Made by a program: the position numbers and the translations under genes
Notes under the pieces: generated by a model
What the model was told of the DNA's origin: nothing
What the model saw: the letters and a program-made list of their open reading frames with translations, nothing else
Databases searched by the model: none
In this document: piece after piece, positions 47,941-60,980 of the stretch
Layout of the letters: every line of letters starts with the position of its first letter
Position numbering within the stretch: position 1 is the first letter of the stretch
NCBI RefSeq assembly: GCF_001514495.1
Contig: NZ_BCNM01000009.1
Span: 1 to 64,000, forward strand
Source of the DNA: Paenibacillus pabuli NBRC 13638
Lineage (GTDB): Bacteria > Bacillota > Bacilli > Paenibacillales > Paenibacillaceae
Direction: 5' to 3'
Length of the DNA: 64,000 nt

Positions 47941-48225
47941 TTAGAAATCTGATGTTGCGATTTGAATCGTACCTGTTACAGCACCTGCAGACGCCTGCAA
48001 GGCCGCAACGAGCAACAATGCAACCTCCAACGTGATGCTGTTAAACGGTGGAATCACATACGTGATAACTGGGGCATTGACACGAGTTACAACCAGGTTT
48101 ACCGGATTAGCTCCAGTGTTGTTAACCGTGATGGTAGCATTCGCGCCTCCTAAAAGATTCTCAAAATAAGATTTCCCTACGCCAGCAGCCAAGTTGTAAA
48201 ACTGTTGTGGTAAAAGGATGGCCAT
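47941..48225 (-). CDS. small hydrophobic beta-rich protein, unknown
   Basis: A 94-residue protein I do not recognise. The body alternates beta-like segments (ATITVNNTGANPVNLVVTRV, VITYVIPPFNSITLEV, GAVTGTIQIATSDF) with almost no charged residues, no Cys and no signal peptide. That composition recalls small self-assembling jelly-roll proteins such as endospore appendage subunits, but no defining motif is present. A full-consensus AAAGGAGGTGAT 8 bases before ATG 48225 and a strong terminator indicate high expression. Confidence 0.7.
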   Translation of the reverse strand: MAILLPQQFYNLAAGVGKSYFENLLGGANATITVNNTGANPVNLVVTRVNAPVITYVIPPFNSITLEVALLLVAALQASAGAVTGTIQIATSDF

Positions 48226-48341
48226 CGAAATCACCTCCTTTTTGCTTTGATACGGTATTCTATGTTTGGAATCTATTAAAGTAACGGTGGATGGACTGTG
48301 TTATAACGTCCATTTTAATAGAAATGCTAGACTTCCTAATC

Positions 48342-48373
48342 AAAAAGGCCCCGCCAGATCATCCGGCGAAGCC
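48342..48373 (-). terminator. terminator of the AraC-DinB operon
   Basis: GGCTTCGCC and GGCGGGGCC arms (two G-T pairs) with a 9-base loop, followed on the minus strand by five T. Confidence 0.8.
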
Positions 48374-48402
48374 CATTCCATACAACTCACATTCTATAGT
48401 TT

Positions 48403-48891
48403 TCAAGCATAAAGCATATAAAAGTTCAGTTCATGCCCTTGCTGTTTGAGATAGTTATACAGCTGTGAACGGTGGTGGAATACATGCGTTAACGTTTCAA
48501 TCTGCCATTGGGCCTGTAAATGACCATGCTCCATATAGAACGCTTTGGTAGAACGGTTCAACAGATCCTCTTCGCTCAATGAAAGAATATACGCTTTGTA
48601 AGCCTCCAAATTACTCCAAAGGGTCGCTTCAAGCTTCTCAATGTCCTCGATCCCTGAAAGGCTATTCTCTACCAAACCCACTTCAGCTTCGTCTTTCTCC
48701 TGCATAATCGCAAGGTCGGATGCTGTGATCTGAATAAAATGGTGGACAAGCTCCACCAGTGAACGCATGTTCTCCTGCGGACGATAAGCCCAATCTTCCG
48801 GACGGATCAAGCGAATCAGACTAGCCCCCGTGCGTACTCCCGTCTCCAATTCATTCAATAGATGATCGCGAATTTGCAATGTTCCATTCAT
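48403..48891 (-). CDS. DinB-family protein
   Basis: A 162-residue DinB/YfiT-type four-helix protein. The metal-binding histidines are likely in LVHHFIQ and HVFHHRSQLYNYL. The family includes thiol- and mycothiol/bacillithiol-dependent transferases, but most members are uncharacterised. AAAGGAGA precedes the ATG by 9 bases. It follows an AraC-type regulator gene by 27 bases and is probably cotranscribed. Confidence 0.88.
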   Translation of the reverse strand: MNGTLQIRDHLLNELETGVRTGASLIRLIRPEDWAYRPQENMRSLVELVHHFIQITASDLAIMQEKDEAEVGLVENSLSGIEDIEKLEATLWSNLEAYKAYILSLSEEDLLNRSTKAFYMEHGHLQAQWQIETLTHVFHHRSQLYNYLKQQGHELNFYMLYA

Positions 48892-48918
48892 ATATTATGT
48901 CTCCTTTATCTTTTATTC

Positions 48919-49842
48919 TCACGATTTCAGCATAACGGATCGGGCAGCCGATTTATTGTACAAATCGGACAACATCAGATGATGTTCTTTGGCAGCTGTC
49001 AGCGGGGTATCTCCATAGAACTTCCGAAATTGACGAATCAGATGGGCTTGGTCATAAAAACCATGATTCAGGGCCAGCTCTACCCCATCCGCCGTGTGCC
49101 CCTGATGAATACTGTCCAGGACACGGTGAAAACGAACAACTTCGCTGAATCGCTTAGGACTGATTCCAATCCATTCTGCAAATTTCCGATGCAACTGCCG
49201 TTCACTGATAACCTCTCGCATCGCCAGTTCACTGACACTCATGCGCCCTCCATCCACAAATACACGGTGCAGCACGTTTTTCATCATATCACTCTCATAT
49301 GTATGGGCCTGCACGGACAACGGGCTCAAATAGGAATTCATCACCTGTACCCGTTCTTCAAAGCAACTTGTTTCAGCCATCCGCTCCTGAAGTCTCTCCA
49401 GCTTGGCTGGCCAACATTCCTCAAGCGGAATTCGCCTGTCCGTAAATTCTTCCAACGGCAAACCGTGAAAGACATATGCTCCCCCAGGGAAAAAGCGTAC
49501 GCCAAATGTGTAATCGGCAGAAGCAGACACATTGGCTGACTCAGGTACAGCGAACGGATGTGTATAATTGCCACAGTACGCGTAAGAATGTACCGAACGG
49601 ATCGAGTCGTATGTAATCAGCATATCCGTGCAGCCATCCGGCAATACCCGGGCAGGCACAGACATATAAGGCTGATCTGCTGTACCTTGATACTTTTCTG
49701 AATACGGAAGAGATCCCGACTCCCAGTAACAGGCCACATAAGCCAGCAGGGGAACAGATGGGGTTTGCTCAATATAATAGGTGTTCAAATCCGCTCCATT
49801 CAATTGAATGGGTCTGAACAGCGGGTGCAGGCTGGGGTCCAC
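48919..49842 (-). CDS. AraC-family regulator
   Basis: A 307-residue regulator. An N-terminal sensing domain with LPDGCTDMLITYD and FGVRFFPGGAY, as in DUF6597-type AraC proteins, is followed by a C-terminal HTH (VSELAMREVISERQLHRKF; ALNHGFYDQAHLIRQFRKF). It starts at GTG 49842 with GGAGGG upstream. It is probably cotranscribed with the DinB gene, so the pair may form a small stress or detoxification unit. Confidence 0.88.
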   Translation of the reverse strand: MDPSLHPLFRPIQLNGADLNTYYIEQTPSVPLLAYVACYWESGSLPYSEKYQGTADQPYMSVPARVLPDGCTDMLITYDSIRSVHSYAYCGNYTHPFAVPESANVSASADYTFGVRFFPGGAYVFHGLPLEEFTDRRIPLEECWPAKLERLQERMAETSCFEERVQVMNSYLSPLSVQAHTYESDMMKNVLHRVFVDGGRMSVSELAMREVISERQLHRKFAEWIGISPKRFSEVVRFHRVLDSIHQGHTADGVELALNHGFYDQAHLIRQFRKFYGDTPLTAAKEHHLMLSDLYNKSAARSVMLKS

Positions 49843-49925
49843 AAATCATCCCTCCGTTACTTGCGTATATGTATTTACCTATCATACCACCAACGGATGA
49901 AATGAAGAAAAAAAGTGTAACTCCA

Positions 49926-50795
49926 TCAGTTCAATCCATGCAGTCTGCGAAAGCTCTCGGGACTCATGCCTGTATGTCTTTTGAACATGGCGCAAAAATA
50001 ACTGGCATTCTCGTAACCAACCCGATCCGCAACTTCGTAGATTCGAAGTTCCTTCTCGCTGAACATCAGCTGCTTGCTCCGATTAATACGTTCCTGATTC
50101 ACATAAAACAACGGTCTCGTATGAAGTGCCTTCTGAAACAGTCTGCACAGATATTGCGGAGATACCACAGCCACATCGGCCAGCTCCTTCAGCGACAGCG
50201 ACTGATCCAAATGCTCTGCGATATAGCGCAGCACAGGCTTTAAGCGCTCCAGCTCATCTTTATGATTCGCAGGTACGATCAGCAAGGGCTTCAGATCCAG
50301 TAACAGAGCGTACAGCTGCTTGGAGCATTGAATGTCGTAATCGGTGTAATCCGCATCTGTTCGGTGCTCCTCTCTCACCAAAAGCTGCTCCAGTCCACGC
50401 AGCAGCTTGCTTGTTCTCAGCTTGCATACGCGTGAACTGGATATCCCTGCATACGATAACAGTTGGCTAGCCTCTCTCCCCTGAAATGATACCCATGCCA
50501 GCTCCCAGCGGTCGCTAATTGGCATATAACGATGCGGAATATCAGGATATAGAAAAAAAACGTCACCGGGTCCAACGACATACTCCTCTTCCTCTTGCAG
50601 GATCAGTCTCCCCTGACCATGAATGACCTGGTGGAGCTGATAATCCGGGAATCCCTGCGGGCGCTCAGTCTCCTTCTGGTGCTCCCAGTAACCAACCGTA
50701 GTCATAAAAATCGGCAGCCGGGAGGTTTCATCTGTTTTCCCAAAATAAATCCGGGTCTCCATCCAACACACCACTTTCTCCGGAATTGGTTTCAT
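49926..50795 (-). CDS. AraC-family regulator divergent from the beta-galactosidase
   Basis: Up to 289 residues. An N-terminal cupin domain (GPGDVFFLYPDIPHRYMP) is followed by a C-terminal AraC HTH pair (LKELADVAVVSPQYLCRLF; VADRVGYENASYFCAMFKRH). The start is uncertain: ATG 50795 lacks a ribosome binding site, while GGAG inside the frame would suit GTG 50771 or ATG 50762. It is divergent from the GH2 gene with a dyad between them, so it probably activates that gene when galactoside is present. Confidence 0.87.
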   Translation of the reverse strand: MKPIPEKVVCWMETRIYFGKTDETSRLPIFMTTVGYWEHQKETERPQGFPDYQLHQVIHGQGRLILQEEEEYVVGPGDVFFLYPDIPHRYMPISDRWELAWVSFQGREASQLLSYAGISSSRVCKLRTSKLLRGLEQLLVREEHRTDADYTDYDIQCSKQLYALLLDLKPLLIVPANHKDELERLKPVLRYIAEHLDQSLSLKELADVAVVSPQYLCRLFQKALHTRPLFYVNQERINRSKQLMFSEKELRIYEVADRVGYENASYFCAMFKRHTGMSPESFRRLHGLN

Positions 50796-50847
50796 ATTGT
50801 GATATATGTGGGCAATATTCTTTATTTTCTAAGTCCCCATTCAATTC

Positions 50848-54008
<3,161 letters not shown>

Positions 54009-54015
54009 ATGAGAG

Positions 54016-54051
54016 AAGCACTGCTGGCAGGATGCCGGTAGTGCTTTTTTT
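54016..54051 (+). terminator. terminator of the beta-galactosidase gene
   Basis: AAGCACT-CTGGC pairs with GCCGG-AGTGCTT (one G-T) and is followed by seven T, 8 bases after the stop. Confidence 0.88.
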
Positions 54052-54259
54052 GGGTGATGAGTAGTACAGGTTTAAAGTTTCACGAAGGAACATTATAATG
54101 AATGTGGTACACAACTCGATGATGTGTGCAGGAACAACTTTATCTGAACATATTCTAAACTTTACATATTCTGAACGAAAATGAAGAAGTGGGACCTATG
54201 CTCACATGCAGCAGGCAAATGCTACGATATCGGATATTAATCCATGACGAGGTGAGAAT

Positions 54260-54988
54260 TTGCATTATCTGTTTACCGTACTATTTATTGTAGGCTTTAT
54301 GACTTTCTTCGTATTTCTTGTTTGGATGATCTTATCCATAAGAAAACATAACCGGATACCAATAAGTCTTATTATTCTATCCACATTATGTTTTGTCATT
54401 GCTTCCATAGGGATGTATGGCATGCTGACGTTATCTTCCCACTCTGCGCAATCAGGAACCGATGCGGCAGAGGAGCATGAATCCGGATTCGCTACAGTTA
54501 AAGCGAACCAAGATCACCCAAATCAGACTGATCTCCGTGAATTCCAAATGACAACGGACGAATTTAAAAACAAATTCAATTCAATCGTAGGCAAATATCG
54601 ATTAAATGGCTTGGGTATAACCGTCTTGAAGTTGAAGGAATCTCCAGAACTTGGTACTACCATTTTTGATTATGCCTTCAATGACCATTTACGTATGGTT
54701 GGAGTGTTAGATTTAGATCAAAGAGTGCAAGAAGTCAGGTTATACGAGACGGGTGATGTCAGCGAACCAACTGGCGGTATCCTTTTAACCGCTATAGCTG
54801 CACTCATTCTTACAACCAATAGCGACTACACCTATAATGATGCACAAGACGTGATTCAGGGTGTTGGCATATTGGATCGCGATGTAAGTCAGAGTGATTT
54901 TGATGGAGCGACTGTTCGAAATGGATTTGAATATCGCTTCAGCATTCAAGAGGATATTTCTACTTTTGAAATAACAACTGTTGAGTGA
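54260..54988 (+). CDS. two-helix membrane protein of unknown function
   Basis: A 242-residue protein with two N-terminal membrane helices (about 3-26 and 35-58), an acidic linker and a soluble C-terminal domain of about 150 residues that I do not recognise. It starts at TTG 54260, with GAGGTGA 6 bases upstream. No neighbour shares its transcript. The soluble domain ends in a short beta-rich segment (YRFSIQEDISTFEITTVE). Confidence 0.65.
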   Translation: MHYLFTVLFIVGFMTFFVFLVWMILSIRKHNRIPISLIILSTLCFVIASIGMYGMLTLSSHSAQSGTDAAEEHESGFATVKANQDHPNQTDLREFQMTTDEFKNKFNSIVGKYRLNGLGITVLKLKESPELGTTIFDYAFNDHLRMVGVLDLDQRVQEVRLYETGDVSEPTGGILLTAIAALILTTNSDYTYNDAQDVIQGVGILDRDVSQSDFDGATVRNGFEYRFSIQEDISTFEITTVE

Positions 54989-55070
54989 GTTGGAAATGTG
55001 CAAACAAGTCGTTCAGATAGGCACGACTCAACACCCCTTCTCCCTTCTGCAAAGGTATATTCAGTAATTA

Positions 55071-55208
55071 CTACCTCGTGTATCGATCGATGTCATCGAT
55101 CGCAGATTGATGCTCTCTTCTATGATGATCTTCATGCTGACGAACATCGTTCTTTAACTTGGCTAAAAATCCCCATGCCATAAATACAAGTAGAAGCACG
55201 GTAATCAA
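55071..55208 (-). CDS. possible small membrane protein
   Basis: A 45-codon frame downstream of groEL. One membrane helix (ITVLLLVFMAWGFLAKL) is followed by a charged, His-rich tail (DVRQHEDHHRREHQSAIDD). GGGAGG is only 3 bases before TTG 55208 and 12 before GTG 55199, so the start is unclear. It lies past the groEL terminator, and transcription would need readthrough. Helix plus polar tail looks protein-like, but support is modest. Confidence 0.35.
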   Translation of the reverse strand: MITVLLLVFMAWGFLAKLKNDVRQHEDHHRREHQSAIDDIDRYTR

Positions 55209-55233
55209 CTGCCTCCCTCGATCTAATTCAATG

Positions 55234-55263
55234 AAAAAAGGCTCCCTTGAGGGAGCCTTTTTT
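55234..55263 (-). terminator. groEL terminator
   Basis: Perfect GGCTCCC/GGGAGCC stem with a 4-base loop, flanked on both sides by A and T runs, so it works in either direction. 30 bases after the groEL stop. Confidence 0.9.
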
Positions 55264-55294
55264 CTATCGGCATTAAAAGGTTTGGACACCTTTA

Positions 55295-56944
<1,650 letters not shown>

Positions 56945-57003
56945 CTAGTTTTTGGTCTAAAATGGTGTTGCTATATGGTTCGGTTAACCGATTAAATTTG
57001 AAA

Positions 57004-57285
57004 TTAGTCGAGAATCGCGTGAATATCGCTCTCTTTCATAATCAAATATTCTTTACCTTCGAATTTGATTTCTGTACCGGCATATTTGGAGAAAATAACA
57101 CGATCTCCTTCTTTCACTTCCAGAGCTACACGTACTCCGTCTTTCAATACTCCAGCACCAACAGCAATAATTTTACCCTCTTGCGGTTTTTCTTTGGCGG
57201 AGTCCGGAAGTACGATCCCGAAAGAAGTGGTTTGTTCTTGCTCCAGTGGTTCTACCAATACGCGTTCACCTAAAGGTCTGATCAT
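57004..57285 (-). CDS. groS: co-chaperonin GroES
   Basis: A 93-residue lid of the GroEL chamber. It begins [13 protein letters not shown], contains the mobile-loop region [17 protein letters not shown] and ends ESDIHAILD. The frame extends to 57411, but AAGGAGG lies just before ATG 57285 and the family starts there. First gene of groESL. Confidence 0.98.
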   Translation of the reverse strand: MIRPLGERVLVEPLEQEQTTSFGIVLPDSAKEKPQEGKIIAVGAGVLKDGVRVALEVKEGDRVIFSKYAGTEIKFEGKEYLIMKESDIHAILD

Positions 57286-57344
57286 GAAAAATAGCCTCCT
57301 TTTGAAATTATATAACGTTGCATCATGGGTTGTAGCCATATGTA

Positions 57345-57371
57345 TTAGCACTCGACAGTGTTCAGTGCTAA
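57345..57371. promoter_or_regulatory. CIRCE element (HrcA operator) of groESL
   Basis: TTAGCACTC, 9 bases, then CAGTGCTAA. This matches the CIRCE consensus TTAGCACTC-N9-GAGTGCTAA at 17 of 18 positions. It lies directly downstream of the groESL -10, so HrcA bound here blocks transcription until heat shock. Confidence 0.93.
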
Positions 57372-57382
57372 CAACCAACTTT

Positions 57383-57411
57383 ATGATACTCAACTTGAAG
57401 CATGATTTCAA
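57383..57411 (-). promoter_or_regulatory. groESL promoter
   Basis: TTGAAA (57406-57411) and TATCAT (57383-57388) on the minus strand, 17 bases apart, with CIRCE just downstream. Confidence 0.75.
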
Positions 57412-57515
57412 GTCCTTTTGATGAATTCCTGTGAGATTTTACATCAGATTTACACCAACTCAGCCAAACAGCACTCATTTAGCCAACATATTTGTGGTCT
57501 TATGCTAATCTTATT

Positions 57516-57734
57516 CTACGGAATCCACTCGTCCTCCTGCAACGTTCTCAGGCAGTCCTTTTTCCATTGTATCCATTGTTGGTTAGAATATGCCTGCTTG
57601 TCCGGCTGCGTGTATGGGAAACCTACAGAAATAACCCGGAGCAGAACAGATCGTCTTCTCCGGGCCGGGCATGCTGCTGCGCATCCTATTCCGGACCAGC
57701 AGAGTCTAGTCATCCAGAAATATTCAATCGGCAT
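57516..57734 (-). CDS. possible small protein downstream of tatC
   Basis: A 72-codon frame starting 8 bases after the tatC stop, where B. subtilis has the small gene ydiK. The product is basic, with two tryptophan-rich ends (YFWMTRLCWSG; QQWIQWKKDCLRTLQEDEW). It does not resemble YdiK as I remember it, has no membrane helix, and its ribosome binding site is weak. It could be a chance frame. Confidence 0.3.
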   Translation of the reverse strand: MPIEYFWMTRLCWSGIGCAAACPARRRRSVLLRVISVGFPYTQPDKQAYSNQQWIQWKKDCLRTLQEDEWIP

Positions 57735-57742
57735 TTGATTCT

Positions 57743-58525
57743 CTAACCCGCATGCATCTCATCTTCAGCACGGACGTAACGAGATTCAATCTCTGCGTCC
57801 GCCGCGAGCTGCTTACGATGCACGATAGCCGACAGAAATACACTGATCTCGTACAGAAGAAGCAGCGGAATCATCACCAGAATATCCGATATAAAGTCTG
57901 GAGGTGTAATGATCACTGAAATAAAAATCAGGACAAAATAAGCGACTCTCCGCATCTTGCGAAGCCGAACCGGATTCAAAATCCGGAGTCCTGTTAGAAA
58001 CATAATAAGCAAAGGAAGTTCGAATAACAGGGATACGGGCACTACAATTCCAAACAGGAAACTGAAATATTGCTTCATGCCGTACGTCTCCACAAGCCCC
58101 ATTTTCTCCGTAATTGCTGTAGTGAAGGCAAGTGCCATCGGAAAGACGATGTAATATGAGAATGCCACTCCTATAAGAAATAACAGGAAAACATAGGGTA
58201 CATACTTCAGTGACGCTTTTCGCTCGCGCGGACGCAATCCCGGACTAACAAACTTCCAGATCTGAAATACCGTAAATGGCAGCGTAATAATGAGTGAAAA
58301 CAGACCGGCAATCTTCATGTAGATGCCAATTCCGTCCCAGAACGAAAAGGCGTGCAGCACAAAACCCTGTGCTGACTCGGCCTTTGTCAGATAGCGATAT
58401 ACCGGGTCCGCTACAAAAAAACCTGCTACCAGTCCCAGTACAAAAATGCTTAGTACATAGATCAGCCGCTTTCGCAGCTCGCTCAGATGTTCCGTAATCG
58501 TCATTTCTTCATTTTGCTGCGTCAT
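57743..58525 (-). CDS. tatC: Sec-independent protein translocase TatC
   Basis: A 260-residue membrane protein with six helices. It is the receptor for twin-arginine signal peptides. Family motifs HLSELRKRLIY at the N-terminus and FVSPGLRPRERKASLKYV in the first periplasmic/cytoplasmic loops are intact. A longer basic-acidic C-terminal tail of about 35 residues follows the last helix. GGGGGG precedes the ATG. It is 78 bases downstream of tatA, with a hairpin in between. Confidence 0.97.
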   Translation of the reverse strand: MTQQNEEMTITEHLSELRKRLIYVLSIFVLGLVAGFFVADPVYRYLTKAESAQGFVLHAFSFWDGIGIYMKIAGLFSLIITLPFTVFQIWKFVSPGLRPRERKASLKYVPYVFLLFLIGVAFSYYIVFPMALAFTTAITEKMGLVETYGMKQYFSFLFGIVVPVSLLFELPLLIMFLTGLRILNPVRLRKMRRVAYFVLIFISVIITPPDFISDILVMIPLLLLYEISVFLSAIVHRKQLAADAEIESRYVRAEDEMHAG

Positions 58526-58550
58526 GCCTGCCCCCCAGTATTGCCAGCTT

Positions 58551-58582
58551 AAAATATAAAACCCTTCCGGCAGGAAGGGATT
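58551..58582 (-). terminator. intrinsic terminator or attenuator between tatA and tatC
   Basis: CCCTTCC-TGCC-GGAAGGG on the minus strand, followed by TTTTATATTTT. It lies 20-50 bases after the tatA stop and before tatC. Partial termination would keep tatA transcript in excess over tatC. Confidence 0.72.
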
Positions 58583-58603
58583 TCTCTTTCGTTGCCGTAC
58601 AGC

Positions 58604-58852
58604 TTATTCCGGCAGGCGTTTATCGGCAGGCTTGTCTGCAGGTGTGCTCTCCGATGCCAGCGGCTTCGCCTTCTCCTGCTCCTTGCGTTTGGAATTATCA
58701 TCAGAGATAATGTCTCGTGCACCTTCCTTGAATTCGCGGAAAGTTCGTCCGACTGCACGCCCCAGTTCAGGCAGCTTGTTCGGTCCAAACAATAGCAAAG
58801 CGACAATGACTAGCAATATGATCCCCGTTGGTCCAATACCACCAAATCCCAT
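58604..58852 (-). CDS. tatA: Sec-independent translocase subunit TatA
   Basis: An 82-residue protein: one N-terminal membrane helix (TGIILLVIVALLLFGP), the conserved FGPNKLPELGRAVGR hinge and amphipathic helix, then a charged tail. It forms the pore-forming oligomer of the Tat system. Phe-Gly at the end of the helix is intact. GGAGGA precedes the ATG. No TatB is present, as expected for this lineage. Confidence 0.97.
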   Translation of the reverse strand: MGFGGIGPTGIILLVIVALLLFGPNKLPELGRAVGRTFREFKEGARDIISDDNSKRKEQEKAKPLASESTPADKPADKRLPE

Positions 58853-59021
58853 AGTTATCCTCCTCCTTGTCTTAACTCTACTAGAAGCTGCGAACCTGCA
58901 CCCGCAACCTTAAACGATACATCTACTGTACTTTTTAGAATTAAGCCCATCATACCATAGATGTAACCACTTACATAACCCGCAATATTCACAAAAAAGA
59001 CATGTAATTCCGGTATTGGTC

Positions 59022-59507
59022 CTATTGCTTGAATTGCCCTGTGACCATCAACAGCGCTTCCGGAAGCTGGTCCATAATCGCCGCCAGATGCTCATGTACA
59101 CCCTTCGGAGTACCTGGCAAATTGACAATCAACGTACGTCCACGAATGCCGCATACGCCCCGGAACAGCATCGCAGAACGATTCTTGCCCATGACACTGT
59201 ATCTCATGGCTTCAGCCATGCCTGGAACTTCCCGTTCAATAACCCGACGGGTCGCTTCCGGAGTAATATCACGAATTGCAAGCTCCGTACCCCCTGTGGT
59301 CAATACCAAATCAGCGTGAAAATAATCTGTCATCTCAATCAAAGCCGCGATAATCTCATCGGGTTCATCCGGAACGATGCGGTACTCCACGATTTCCCCA
59401 CCCAGTTCTTCTTCCACAAGCTCCCGGATCACTTGGGCACTCGTATCCTCACGTTCTCCGCGGGCCCCTTTGTCGCTGGCTGTCAGGATTGCTGTTCTCC
59501 ACACCAT
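59022..59507 (-). CDS. moaB: molybdopterin biosynthesis protein, MoaB/MogA type
   Basis: A 161-residue molybdopterin-binding-fold protein. TTGGTELAIRD is the signature loop and NLPGTPKGV the second site. The family adenylylates molybdopterin before molybdenum insertion. GGGTG lies 6 bases before ATG 59507; the frame's GTG at 59516 overlaps that site. It sits between moaC and tatA, which fits molybdoenzymes as classical Tat substrates. B. subtilis has rex at this position. Confidence 0.92.
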   Translation of the reverse strand: MVWRTAILTASDKGARGEREDTSAQVIRELVEEELGGEIVEYRIVPDEPDEIIAALIEMTDYFHADLVLTTGGTELAIRDITPEATRRVIEREVPGMAEAMRYSVMGKNRSAMLFRGVCGIRGRTLIVNLPGTPKGVHEHLAAIMDQLPEALLMVTGQFKQ

Positions 59508-59544
59508 AAAGATCACCCTTCTCCTCTATGAAAAATAAATATCC

Positions 59545-60048
59545 TTATCGGCTAAAATCGCCGTTTTTGCCACCACTTTTCGAGTTCAGCATGGTTGGAC
59601 CGATAATCATATCTTTTTGCATGGCTTTGCACATGTCATAGATCGTCAGTGCCGCAGCCGAAGCTGCCGTGAGCGCCTCCATCTCGACACCGGTCTTTCC
59701 TTCGGTTTTGACCGTGGCTTCAATCTGCAATTCATCCACACCGTTGTCATGAAAACGGATATCCACACCCGTCAGCGCCAGCGGATGGCACATTGGAATC
59801 CAGTCGGATGTTTTCTTGGCGCCCTGAATGCCAGCAATTTGAGCCACGGCCAGCACATCACCTTTACCGATACGCCCCGCTCGAATGGCTTCCAGTGTAG
59901 CCGGATTCATCGTCACCTTGGACACCGCCACAGCTGTGCGTACGGTGCTTTCCTTGCCTGAAATATCAACCATCCGGGCTCGACCCTGTTCATTAAAATG
60001 GGTCAACTCCCCGCTGGAAGCCTGGTCGTTATTCACTTCTGAATTCAA
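59545..60048 (-). CDS. moaC: cyclic pyranopterin monophosphate synthase MoaC
   Basis: A 167-residue enzyme that, with MoaA, turns GTP into cyclic pyranopterin monophosphate. Signature segments [32 protein letters not shown] and [21 protein letters not shown] are all present, with catalytic Lys and Asp in the usual regions. It starts at TTG 60048 behind a weak ribosome binding site, 15 bases after the formyl-THF cyclo-ligase gene, so the two form an operon. Confidence 0.95.
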   Translation of the reverse strand: MNSEVNNDQASSGELTHFNEQGRARMVDISGKESTVRTAVAVSKVTMNPATLEAIRAGRIGKGDVLAVAQIAGIQGAKKTSDWIPMCHPLALTGVDIRFHDNGVDELQIEATVKTEGKTGVEMEALTAASAAALTIYDMCKAMQKDMIIGPTMLNSKSGGKNGDFSR

Positions 60049-60063
60049 TTACATCACAACCTT

Positions 60064-60702
60064 TTATTCGATATGTACTATACCTTCGGTTGTTATCAAC
60101 AGATCAAGCCGCAGATCACGCGGGTCCATCGGAATTTCTTCCTGCAGTTGGCCTGGCAATACGAATGAAGCCATCAATGGTCTTCTGCCGGTCATTGCAC
60201 ATTTGGCTGCAAGTGTCTCGGCAAAGCGATCATAGTAACCGCCCCCATAGCCAATGCGTCCACCATGAAGGTCATATCCCAATCCGGGTACTACGACGAG
60301 ATCAATATCCGGCCAGCTATCAGGTTGAAGCACTTCACAGGAATCCTTGGGTTCGGGTATCCCCCATATTCCCGGTTCAATATCCCGCTCCCCCATGACT
60401 TGCCGCAATTCCATTCGAGCCGGATTGGCCAGCACTTTCGGTGCGAGCATCAGATCCCCATGCTTCCAGCCCTCTTCAAATAAAAAGGCTGTCAATGCTT
60501 CGCTTCCATAAGACAAATAGCTGAATAGGACAAGATGTTTGTTCTCCAGCTTCCATTTGTCCCGCCTAAGGCGCTCCAGCTTCCGCTTCATCACCACCTG
60601 AATCTCAATCATCACCTGTTGACGCATGCTTGCATCCATCAGATCACGGCTTTGCTTGAGCTTGGAACGAAGGCGGCTTTTCTGTCCCGTACGATCCTGC
60701 AT
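60064..60702 (-). CDS. 5-formyltetrahydrofolate cyclo-ligase
   Basis: A 212-residue enzyme converting 5-formyl-THF to 5,10-methenyl-THF with ATP. The C-terminal motif RIGYGGGYYDRF is the family's ATP/Mg site, and VVPGLGYDLHG lies before it. Family size is normal. GGAGGTT precedes ATG 60702. First gene of the chain with moaC and moaB. Confidence 0.93.
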   Translation of the reverse strand: MQDRTGQKSRLRSKLKQSRDLMDASMRQQVMIEIQVVMKRKLERLRRDKWKLENKHLVLFSYLSYGSEALTAFLFEEGWKHGDLMLAPKVLANPARMELRQVMGERDIEPGIWGIPEPKDSCEVLQPDSWPDIDLVVVPGLGYDLHGGRIGYGGGYYDRFAETLAAKCAMTGRRPLMASFVLPGQLQEEIPMDPRDLRLDLLITTEGIVHIE

Positions 60703-60980
60703 GTCCTTCGATAACCTCCTGTTGATAGGGAAGGTAAACTAGCTCTCATTGATAAACAATTTATATGTTATGCACCAGTTGTCATCGTGTTGGAATGGCC
60801 AAATGATTCATTTTCTGCAAAATCCTCATGTAATAACATGCCTTCTTTCAGTTTATCATTGATTGACCAAAAAGACTACACGCCTCCGGCACTCTCCATC
60901 GGTGCATTTGCTCTGTATTTCATGTAAACTGGAATGTAGTTGTCAAATCAAGAACTGGACCTATGGAGGAACTTAATTTT
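60703..60980. other. divergent intergenic region before the ABC-F gene
   Basis: About 280 bases with promoters for both directions expected. No gene and no clear leader peptide or attenuator were found for the ABC-F gene. Confidence 0.4.
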
